The notes beneath the pieces were generated by a model that was given only the letters and a program-made list of their open reading frames with translations, was not told where the DNA came from and made no database searches. From Corbicula japonica (lineage: Eukaryota; Mollusca; Bivalvia; Venerida; Cyrenidae): a stretch of 64,000 bases of DNA. A program made the position numbers and the translations under genes. Of this stretch, positions 10,088 through 20,087 are shown piece after piece. The stretch spans positions 3,658,001 through 3,722,000 of the forward strand of contig JAZAYU010000013.1 of the NCBI GenBank assembly GCA_038501625.1. Direction: 5' to 3'. Each line of letters begins with the position of its first letter. Positions within the stretch are counted from its first letter, which is position 1.

Positions 10088-12205
10088 CTAGAAATGTGTC
10101 CATAGGACACGGATGCCCCCGCTATGCATGTTTGTCATCGTGAACATTTATACCAAGTTATTTGAAAATCCAATAAGTAATAACAAACTCACAGCCCAGA
10201 CAAGAAAATTCTGGTTTTAGTAACAGTAACCTTGACCTTGGACCTACAGGCATGGGAATTGTACACAACACAACGCCTTGTCATAGTGAACATTTGTGCC
10301 AAATTATTTTGAAATCACTCTGTTAATAACGAAGTTATAGCCAGTACAAGAAATTTCTATTTTTTGTAACAGTGACCTTGACCTTGGACCTACAGGCATG
10401 GGTATTGTACACAACACATCGTCTTGATATAATGAACATTTATACCAAGTTATTTTAAAATCCTTTTATAAGAAATAACAAAGTAACAGAGTAGACAAGA
10501 TTTTTATAACAAAATTCTATTTTTAGTAACAGTGACCTTGACCTTTGACCTTTAGGCATGGGTGTTGTACACGACACACCGCCTTATCATGGTGAACATT
10601 TATACCAAGTTATTTTAAAATCCTTTTATAAGAAATAACAAAGTAACAGAGCGGACAAGATTTTTCCAACAAAATTCTATTTTAAGTAACAGTGACCTTG
10701 ACCTTGGACCTACAGGCATGGGTGTTGTACGCGACACACCGCCTTGTCATGGTGAACATTTGTGCCAAGTTATTTTGAAATCCCTCCATTCATAAGGAAG
10801 TTACAGCCCGGACAAGAAAATTCTATTTTTAGTAACAGTGACCTTGACCTTGGACCTACAGGCATGGGTATTGTACACAACACACCGTCTTGATATGGTA
10901 AACATTCATACCAAGTTATTTTAAAATCCAATAAGAAATAACAAAGTTACAGAGCGGACAAGATTTTTACAACAAAATTCTATTTTAAGTAACAGTGACC
11001 TTGACCTTGGACCTACAGGCATGGGTTTGTATGCGACACACCGTCTTTTCATGGTGAACATTTGTGCCAAGTTATTTTGAAATCACTCCATTTATAAGGA
11101 AGTTACAGCCCCGACAAGAAAATTCTATATTTATTAACAGTGACCTTGACCTTGGACCTAAGGCATACTTATTGTACGCGACACACCGTCTTGATATGGT
11201 GAACATTCATACCAAGTTATTTTAAAATCCAATAAGAAATAACAAAGTTACAGAGCAGACACGATGACCTTGACCTTTGACCTTCAGGCATGGGTGTTGT
11301 ATGCGACACACCGCCTTGTCATGGTGAACATTTGTGCCAAGTTATTTTGAAATCCCTCCATTTATAAGGAAGTTACAGCCTGGACAAGAAAATTCTATTT
11401 TTAGTAACAGTGACCTTGACCTTGGACCTACAGGCATGGGTATTGTACGCGACACACCGTCTTGATATGGTTAACATTCATACCAAGTTATTTTAAAATC
11501 CAATAAGAAATAACAAAGTTACAGAGCGGACAAGATTTTTCCAACAAAATTCTATTTTAAGTAACAGTGACCTTGACCTTGGACCTACAGGCATGGGTTT
11601 GTATGCGACACACCGTCTTGTCATGGTGAACATTTGTGCCAAGTTATTTTGAAATCACTCCATTTATAAGGAAGTTACAGCCCCGACAAGAAAATTCTAT
11701 TTTTATTAACAGTGACCTTGACCTTGGACCTAAGGCATACTTATTGTACGCGACACACCGTCTTGATATGGTGAACATTCATACCAAGTTATTTTAAAAT
11801 CCAATAAGAAATAACAAAGTTACAGAGCAGACACGATGACCTTGACCTTTGACCTTCAGGCATGGGTGTTGTATGCGACACACCGCCTTGTCATGGTGAA
11901 CATTTGTGCCAAGTTATTTTGAAATCCCTCCATTTATAAGGAAGTTACAGCCTGGACAAGAAAATTCTATTTTTAGTAACAGTGACCTTGACCTTGGACC
12001 TACAGGCATGGGTATTGTACGCGACACACCGTCTTGATATGGTTAACATTCATACCAAGTTATTTTAAAATCCAATAAGAAATAACAAAGTTACAGAGCA
12101 GACACGATTTTCGAACATACACACACACTGACACACTGACACACACACACAGAGCCAGGGTGAACACTATATGCCCTTCCGCCATTACATGGCGGGGGCA
12201 TAAAA
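10088..12205 (+). mobile_element. Pearl-like element with a tandem core carrying TGACCTTGACCT
   Basis: Left end CTAGAAATGTGTCCATAGGA with CGGATGCCCCCGC; right end CATTACATGGCGGGGGCAT. The core monomer has AGTAACAGTGACCTTGACCT, GGACCTACAGGCATGGG and CCAAGTTATTTTGAAATCC. Units alternate between two types, giving a higher-order period of 572 bp. A (CA)n stretch (12115-12150) replaces the ACGG run at the 3' side. The same family is at 35079-37508. The host sequence on either side joins as GTTTGAAAAA / AAAAATCTGCC, a poly-A target. Confidence 0.8.
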
Positions 12206-12520
12206 ATCTGCCTAATAGTTTAGGAGGAGTTGATGCCACAAGCTTTAAATAGTGAAATTAACAAAGGGCCATAACTCTGGTGAAAATGGTCGCAGGAAAA
12301 AATCCTTTCTTTAAGATCATCTACTCATCCTGCTTGATCATTGGTGCAAGTTTGAAAGAAATCCACCTTATAGTTTAGGAGTTGATGCCACTAGATTTAA
12401 ATAGTGAAATTAACAAAGGGCCATAACTCTGGTGAAAATGGTCGCAGGAAAAAATCCTTTCTTTACGATCATCTACTCATCCTGCTTGATCATTTGTGCA
12501 AGTTGGAAATCCGCCTTATA

Positions 12521-14089
12521 CCGTCATCGTCTAAATATAAGCCGCACTCATATATAAGCCGCACCCCCCAAAACCCCGATGGAAATTGGTGAAAAAAGCC
12601 TAACTCTATGTATTAGCCGCAGCCTCTTTTTCAGACTGGTGGCCATTTTGAATCGCCGGTTCCCGAGTTCCTCAGCGTAGGCAACAATAGCCAGCTGTAC
12701 TTTTTCAGTGTAATAGATAAGCGTTTGCCCCATGACAATTATTATGTTTGACAATTTGAAGGTATAGACATTTTAAATGAAGAGTAATATTCGAGAAAAT
12801 TGGCGGGAATATATATGATCAAAATGCGCGAGTTTTTAATAAAATTAGAGTCGTCCGTGTCATCTCAATATCTTGTCAAACATTCCAAAAGAATCTCAAA
12901 CATGGCATCATGCTTTCAGTTTTCACACCTTAGTCAAGTGACATACCCTCTGCGGCAGGTGAGACCAAACTGCCAATTAAGGGTGACACTGATTTTACCA
13001 CTGAATCTTAAACATGTCATCTGGCTTTCAGAGTTTTTCACACATTACGGTCACTGTGATTTTGCCGATACACGTTTTTCTTGAAGTACTCAATCCGATA
13101 AAACGCGTAATTAAATAAAACGCGATCGACTCGTGGACTCCACTTTTTCCATAAATGATTGTAAAAACCAGGTTGCATGATTTAAATAAATTAAAATAAT
13201 TACCTTGATGGCGATGTCGGTTCTGCATTTTATTTCCATTTATCTTTAATTATTACATTTATAATCCGCATAATTTGAAAAACAGCTGTTAACTTTTAAA
13301 CCGCATGTATCCCTTACAAAAACATGACCATGTTGTTTATTTCGTATGGAGGCAAAAAAATCGATACCGCCGAACATCAAACGTAACTTCAAAAGACGTT
13401 GTCGGCTCGAAACAACCATCCGTGTTTATTTCGGCTTTGCTATAAAAACGTTTGATCTACCTGGTAGAGTGCGCGTGTCATTTTTAGCTTGTCTGATGCA
13501 ATAATTACTGAAATGTGATAAAAGCGATAAATTAAAGATTAGGATGTATTTTAAATGATGAAAAATGTTAGCGTTCGATAAATAATAATTATTTTACTTT
13601 GTCATTCGTAAATGTTGCTGATTATTTACGTATCGGTAATTGTATTTGCAGTAGAGTTTGTGACAGCATTTCTAAGCAGTTGTTTGCCTGTGGCAATCAT
13701 AATTATTTTGTTCGCACATGATTACCTCGTTGCATAGAAACGTCCCCAGATTAGAGATCATGACAAGTTGCAAACTGACGATTATTTTTATTGTAATAAC
13801 CGGAACTCAAAATAAAAAGAAGAGTAAAAGATTTCAATAATAGTTTATTATTTAGTACATTATTTTACCAATCGAAAATATTTTCGAAAAAACCTGTAGA
13901 CGTGACAAATATCTCGTTCAGCGTATGTATACCGGTGCGCTTTGACACATTTGCCGCGGTAAAAAAATCGGTGTTTTGAAGGCCTGGAAAAATGTCTTGG
14001 GAACCTAAACCTATGTATAAGCCGCACCTCCAACTTTTTTTCGCCGAATCCTCGAAAAAAAAGTGCGGCTTATATTCAAACAATGACGG
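12521..14089. mobile_element. TIR element with TA target duplication (pogo/Tigger-like, non-autonomous)
   Basis: 1569 bp. Left terminus CCGTCATCGTCTAAATATAA continuing GCCGCAC; right inverted terminus CCGTCATTGTTTGAATATAA continuing GCCGCAC (27 bp, 3 mismatches). TA lies on both sides (12519-12520 and 14090-14091). The neighbouring core unit CCACCTTATAGTTTAGG shows the empty site. Near the left end the minus strand encodes KVQLAIVAYAEELGNR (about 12640-12705), resembling the N-terminal HTH of pogo/CENP-B-type transposases, then loses the homology. The remainder encodes no transposase. Confidence 0.75.
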
Positions 14090-14238
14090 TAGTTTAGGAG
14101 GAGTTGATGCCATAAGATTTGGGAACCTACGGATGTACGTACATATGTACGTACGGATGGACGAGTGCAACTCTATATGCCTCCCACTTTGTGGGGGCAT
14201 AATAAACCATGCACATTTATCATACTTATTCTGCTGTT

Positions 14239-14346
14239 TAACCCTATACTCCATACATACAGGTTTGATCGCATGTGCACAGAAGTTCAGGCTGATCTGG
14301 ATCCACACTGTTTGCTTCTTGATTAAAAATAACCTAATAAATCAAC
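14239..14346. repeat. Family A repeat, left part, split by insertion
   Basis: TTTAACCCTATACTCCATAC to AAAAATAACCTAATAAATCA. The matching continuation GCGAACTGCGTACATCCTGA resumes at 17579 after the 145-bp element. Confidence 0.8.
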
Positions 14347-17300
14347 AAGAGGGTCCATGGGACCCTGGGTCGCTCACCTGCGAACATCTGTTCAATGGTT
14401 TGGACAAAAATTAAGACCACTAGAGTGCGGACAAGCTTTTTCTATAATTTGACCTAGTGACCTAGATTTCAAGGTCACATGACCCAGTTTCGAACTTGAC
14501 CAAGATATCATCGAGATAAACATTCTGACCAAGTTTGAAGAAGATCGCATCAAAATTAAGACCGCTAGAGTGCGGACAAGCTTTTTTCTATAATTTGACC
14601 TAGTGACCTAAATTTCAAGGTAACATGACCCAGCTTCGAACTTGACCAAGATGTCATCGAGATAAACATTCTGACCAAGTTTGAAGAAGATCTAACCAAA
14701 ATTACGACCACTAGAGTGCGGACAAGCTTTTTCTATAATTTGACCTACTAGTGACCTAGATTTCAAGGTCACATGACCCAGTTTCGAACTTGGCCTAGAT
14801 ATCATTGGGATAAACATTCTGACCAAGTTTGAAGATCGGACCAAAATTACGACCACTAGAGTGCGGACAAGCTTTTTCTATAATTTGACCTAGTGACCTA
14901 GATTTCAAGGTCACATGACCCAGTTTCAAACTAGACCTAGATATTAATGGGATAAACATTCTGACCAAGTTTAAAGAAGTACGAACCAAAATTACAACTG
15001 CTAGAATGCAGACAAGCTTTTTCTTTAATTTGACCCAGTGACCTAGTTTGAAGGGTCACATGACCCAGTTACAAACTTGACCTAGATATCATTAAGATAA
15101 ACATTCTGTTCAAGTTTAAAGAAGATTGCACTATAATTAAGACTGCTAGAGTGTGGACAAACTTTTACTATAATTTGACCCAGTGTCCTAGATTTCAAGG
15201 TCATATGACCCAGTTTCGAACTTGACCTAGATATCATTGAGATAGACATTCTGACAAAGTTTAAAGAAGATCGCACCAAAATTACGACCACTAGAGTGCG
15301 GACAAGCTTTTTCTATAATTTGACCTAGTGACCTAGATTTCAAGGTCACATGACCCAGTTTCGAACTTGACCTAGAAATCATTGGGATAAACATTCTGAC
15401 CAAGTTTGAAGAAGATCGGACCAAAATTACAACCACTAGAGTGCGGACAAGCTTTTTCTATAATTTGACCTAGTGACCTAGATTTCAAGGTCACATGACC
15501 CAGTTTCGAACTAGACCTAGATATTATTGGGATAAACATTCTGACCAAGTGTAAAGAAGAACGGACCAAAATTACAACTGCTAGAGTGCAGACAAGCTTT
15601 TTCTTTAATTTGACCTAGTGACCTAGTTTGAAGGGTCACATGACCCAGTTACGAACTTGATATATATATCATCAAGATAAACATTGTGTTCAAGTTTAAA
15701 GAAGATTGCACTATAATTAAGACTGCTAGAGTGCGGACAAGCTTTTTCTATAATTTGACCTGGTGACCTAGATTTCAAGGTCACATGACCCAGTTTCAAA
15801 CATGACCTAGATATCATTGGGATAAACATTCTGACCAAGTTTGAAGAAGATCTGACCAAAATTACGACCACTAGAGTGCGGACAAGCTTTTTCTATAATT
15901 TGACCTAGTGACCTAGATTTCAAGGTCACATGACCCAGTTTCGAACTAGACCTAGATATTATTGGGATAAACATTCTGACCAAGTTTAAAGAAGAACGGA
16001 CCAAAATTACAACTGCTAGAGTGCAGACAAGCTTTTCCTTTAATTTGACCTAGTGACCTAGTTTGAAGGGTCACATGACCCAGTTACGAACTTGACCTAG
16101 ATATCATTAAGATAAACATTCTGTTCAAGTTTAAAGAAGATTGCACTATAATTAAGACTGCTAGAGTGTGGACAAACATTTACTATAATTTGACCCAGTG
16201 ACCTAGATTTCAAGGTCATATGACCCAGTTTCAAACTTGACCTAGATATCATTGAGATAGACATTCTGACAAAGTTTAAAGAAGATCGCACCAAAATTAC
16301 GACCACTAGAGTGCGGACAAGCTTTTTCTATAATTTGACCTAGTGACCTAGATTTCAAGGTCACATGACCCAGTTTCGAACTTGACCTAGAAATCATTGG
16401 GATAAACATTCTGACCAAGTTTGAAGAAGATCGGACCAAAATTACAACCACTAGAGTGCGGACAAGCTTTTTCTATAATTTGACCTAGTGACCTAGATTT
16501 CAAGGTCACATGACCCAGTTTCGAACTAGACCTAGATATTATTGGGATAAACATTCTGACCAAGTGTAAAGAAGAAAGGACCAAAATTACAACTGCTAGA
16601 GTGCAGACAAGCTTTTTCTTTAATTTGACCTAGTGACCTAGTTTGAAGGGTCACATGACCCAGTTACGAACTTGATATATATATCATCAAGATAAACATT
16701 GTGTTCAAGTTTAAAGAAGATTGCACTATAATTAAGACTGCTAGAGTGCGGACAAGCTTTTTCTATAATTTGACCTGGTGTCCTAGATTTCAAGGTCACA
16801 TGACCCAGTTTCAAACATGACCTAGATATCATTGGGATAAACATTCTGACCAAGTTTGAAGAAGATCTGACCAAAATTACGACCACTAGAGTGCGGACAA
16901 GCTTTTCTATAATTTGACCTAGTGACCTAGAGTTCAAGGTCACATGACCCAGTTTCGAACTAGACCTAGATATAATTGGGATAAACATTCTGACCAAGTT
17001 TAAAGAAGAACGGACAAAAATTACAACTGCTAGAGTGCAGACAAGCTTTTTCTTTAATTTGACCTAGTGACCTAGTTTGAAGGGTCACATGACCCAGTTA
17101 CGAACTTGACCTAGATATCATTAAGATAAACATTCTGTTCAAGTTTAAAGAAGATTGCACTATAATTAAGACTGCTAGAGTGCGGACAAGCTTTTTCTAT
17201 AATTTGACCTAGTGACCTAGATTTCAAGGTCACATGACCCAGTTTCGAACTTGACCTAGATATCATTAGGATAAACATTCTGACCAAGTTTGAAGAAGAT

Positions 17301-17577
17301 CGGACCAAAATTACTACCACTAGAGTGCGGACAAGCTTTTTCTATAATTTGACCTAGTGACCTAGATTTTAGGATCACATGACCCAGTTTCGAACTTGAC
17401 CTAGATATCATTGAGATAAACATTCTGACCAAGTTTGAAGAAGATTGGACCAAAATTACAACTGCTAGAGTGCAGACAACAATTGTGAACGGACGGACGG
17501 ACGGACGGACGGACGGACGACGGACGAACCCCCCTCACAAAAGCTCACCCTGTCACTACGTGACAGATGAGCTAAAA
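14347..17577 (+). mobile_element. Pearl-like element with about 21 monomers of 145 bp
   Basis: Left end AGAGGGTCCATGGGACCCTG with GCTCACCTG; right end CTCACCCTGTCACTACGTGA with CAGATGAGCTAAAA (GCTCACCTG faces CAGATGAGC). A GGACGGACGG run at 17488-17520 precedes the right end. The monomer contains TTTGACCTAGTGACCTAG, TTTCAAGGTCACATGACCCA, GATAAACATTCTGACCAAGT and GAGTGCGGACAAGC. A block of seven monomers recurs after 1015 bp. Repeated minus-strand frames of 65-82 codons are by-products of the period. Confidence 0.85.
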
Positions 17578-17578
17578 A

Positions 17579-17612
17579 GCGAACTGCGTACATCCTGATC
17601 AGACTTTTTGAT
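17579..17612. repeat. Family A repeat, right part after insertion
   Basis: GCGAACTGCGTACATCCTGA and TCAGACTTTTT continue the copy begun at 14239; the far end is lost. Confidence 0.65.
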
Positions 17613-17702
17613 GTGTCCCATGGAGCCATATCCCATGAAGTAGTTTTTAGTCTTACACTTGAGAACAAAGACCTGCATTCATGGCACACAATTTATACGT
17701 AC

Positions 17703-17794
17703 ATTTTACCGGTGTCGGCTTTTCTGCATCCGTAGACTTCACCAAAACCACCCCGACCAATAATTCTGTGAACACTGAAGTCATTCATCGTCAA
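17703..17794 (-). CDS. GRK2/3 exon, kinase glycine-rich loop
   Basis: 92 bp, phase 0 in and phase 2 out. The acceptor is CTTTTCAG and the donor is AAAAT|gtacgt. The peptide begins [20 protein letters not shown] and continues [10 protein letters not shown]. The ATP-binding glycine loop GRGGFGEV is at exon residues 12-19 and is intact. The sequence is close to GRK2/3 across animals. It lies only about 125 bp from the end of the 145-bp repeat element (14347-17577) on its downstream side. Confidence 0.95.
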
Positions 17795-17903
17795 CTGAAA
17801 AGAGGGATCAAGTAATAGTTATGTTTAAAGGTATATATACGTCTGCATTAAAGATGTTGCTAAGAATTAACAGCTATAATAGACTGTAAGGGCTTTCCTT
17901 TCT

Positions 17904-18135
17904 CCCTTTACTTCATATATATGGGCTTTTTGGAATGTGCCACCAGTGTAGATCTAGATCAGCTGGCACATACCTTCTTCTTGACCTGGATCTACAATTA
18001 TCTCACACTGGTCAGAAATAATGCAATGAATCTAAAAGCAAATAGTGTAGATCCTAATCAGAGAGCATGGATGTGATAGGGATCAACACTGTATGGCCAT
18101 CAGTAACAGCTATATCCCAATAAGTAAAGAGTTAA
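17904..18135. repeat. Family A repeat, complete but diverged
   Basis: Starts CTCCCTTTACTTCATATAT and ends AAGTAAAGAGTTAA. The arms are CCAGTGTAGATCTAGATCAG and GATAGGGATCAACACTGTA. Confidence 0.8.
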
Positions 18136-18386
18136 GGAAGAACCATGGTGGCACTTTCAGACACTCCAAGACAATGTTCAGTACCTAGGTAGAAACACCA
18201 CACACTCACTGAATGCTTCCTCACATGCAAAATACAACCTAAAACAACACCTGTGTAGTGAGACCAATAGCCAGTGACCACTATCCTTTTAGCTCTGCCA
18301 TCACTATAACAGGATCTTTCAAACGAGAAACTGTAACAGTGATTGTAATTTTCATGGGTAAAAGTCATTGTAATGAACTGTGTGAT

Positions 18387-18552
18387 GACATGCTGTTTGA
18401 TCTGGATCTATGCTGAATGCTTCTTGGTAAGAAATAACCTAATGAATCTAAAAGCAAAGAAAACAATATCGTGATCAGAATGAAGTGTCAGCTGGTGTGA
18501 ACCAACACTGCCTGCCCAACTGATAAATGTTAATCTGTGGAGTCAAGGGACA
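18387..18552. repeat. Family A repeat, degraded
   Basis: TGATCTGGATCTATGCTGAA, spacer GTAAGAAATAACC, then an eroded second hairpin. Confidence 0.6.
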
Positions 18553-18571
18553 AAAGTTAGCATCACTGGGG

Positions 18572-18806
18572 TGTTACTTCAGTTCATATATATGCCTTTA
18601 TGGTGTGGGGAACAGTGTTGATCAAGATCAGCCATTTGATCAGGATCTACACTGTTAGCTTTTTTTCATTTCATAGGTTATATCTGACCAAAAGGCGAAC
18701 AGTGCAGATCCTGATCAGAAGGCACAAATGTGCCAGCTGATGTGGATCTACACTGTTCGCACATGTAAAAAATGCATATAAATATTATTATAGAGGTAAG
18801 AGTTAA
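18572..18806. repeat. Family A repeat, complete
   Basis: GAACAGTGTTGATCAAGATC, spacer AGGTTATATCTGACC, then GCGAACAGTGCAGATCCTGA and GTGGATCTACACTGTTCGCA; ends AAGAGTTAA. Confidence 0.8.
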
Positions 18807-19467
18807 GTAAGAAGATTGATTTCCAAACATGAAATGTTGTGTAATTCAGACATGTATTATAACACCCACACAATTTATTTTCATCAGAAACTTCACAGAT
18901 ATGGTTATTTCGAATCCCAAAATAATATGTTATGTAAGTGTCTCTGTCAACAGCTGAGAATGCTCTCCTACAATATGAAAAAAAAAAACTTCCTTGTAAC
19001 AGGTTATATAAAGTCTAATTTTTATTTGGTGTCTGGCTCTTTAAAGAATTAATTATCAGTACCAGGAAACTTGAGACCTTAATGGCTCTGACCTGTATTC
19101 AACTACTGTAAGCTTTACTTTATAATTATCCCCTCAGATTAGATTTTTTATAATTGACATTAAAAGAAACTGATGTTACTGAAGGAACCTTGGAAATGGC
19201 CAAGAGCTTTTAGGTTGCATTGTAGTAATTCATTTCCCAAAGACTTCCATTACATCTCCTATCCTGAATATGCCCCTCCCACTTTTTCTCTACATGCACT
19301 GGAAAACCACCCCAACTATGCACCACTTCTGGTTTCATTACCCAGTTAAAATCATCCCTGTTCCCTATTCATTCAATCATTCTTACAAACAATGAATTGG
19401 ACAAAAGTCTAGTCATTAAGTCATTTAAATTTAGGAGATTAAGGTTTAAGATACAATTTATCCCTAG
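18807..19467. other. Intron stretch, nothing recognised
   Basis: AT-rich; no repeat or coding signal seen. Confidence 0.5.
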
Positions 19468-19630
19468 TGCCACATCTGTTCTATCTGATCTGGATCTACA
19501 CAGTTTGCCTCTTGGCCTAAAAGCAGTTAAGAACAGTTAAGATCCTGTTCAGCTGGCACAAACCTGCAGGCAGATCTGGATCTAAACTTTGCCCATGCTA
19601 TTAAAGTGGTATCTATGGAGTAAAGGGTTA
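19468..19630. repeat. Family A repeat, right two-thirds
   Basis: TCTGATCTGGATCTACACAG, a rearranged spacer, GATCTGGATCTAAACTTTGC and the GGAGTAAAGGGTTAA terminus. Confidence 0.7.
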
Positions 19631-20087
19631 AAGGGTTGGTGCCCTCTTCACCAGCAGGAAAACCATGAGCTGTCACGTGGAAAGATTTTCCCACAACACT
19701 TCAAAAGAACCAATTATATCACAAGGTGCATGTGATGAGCTTTTGGTCTTATTTATTACCAATGTGACTGCGTCTATTTAAAGTTTGACAGTTCCATTAT
19801 TCCATTTAAAAAAAGAATCAAATTCAGTCTCCCTGCCTTGTGAGCAGAGTTTGATACATATTCAAATTTAACTTGAATTATTCAAAACTTTGATTACAGA
19901 CTTTACACTTGGGTACCGGCAATCTAAAGGCAGCACCAAACCCCCCAAAATTTGCGAAACAACAAACCCAAAATTTGAGGAAAAAAAAAAGATTAACTGA
20001 GTATACAGTCCATGCTGAAAGATTATGGAAGTGGAAGCCATTTTATCTTGTGTTTTGTTTTTCGCAACCCTAGGAAGCTTACAAATA

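Larger units (their letters stand above)
9776..14202 (+). mobile_element. Pearl-like element, invaded by two other elements
   Basis: Left end ACTAGAATGTGTCCTCGGAC with GATGCCCCCACT; right end ATGCCTCCCACTTTGTGGGG with GCAT. The right end carries the GGATGTACGTACATATGTAC run and GGATGGACGAG. The core unit (GGGCCATAACTCTGGT, GGTCGCAGGA, TCCACCTTATAGTTTAGGAG, GTTGATGCCAC) repeats several times. The sequence is split by another pearl-like element (10088-12205) and by a TA-flanked TIR element (12521-14089). Without these it would be about 0.7 kb. Confidence 0.75.

Noticed and set aside
13865..14414. Opposed 140-147-codon frames
   Set aside because: They span the right TIR of the TA-flanked element, a pearl-like end and a family A repeat, so they are composite repeat sequence.
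14795..17453. Series of similar minus-strand frames of 65-119 codons (MVVILVRSSSNLVRMFI type)
   Set aside because: They recur with the 145-bp monomer and read across it in changing frames. Their similarity is due to tandem DNA repetition, not a protein family.
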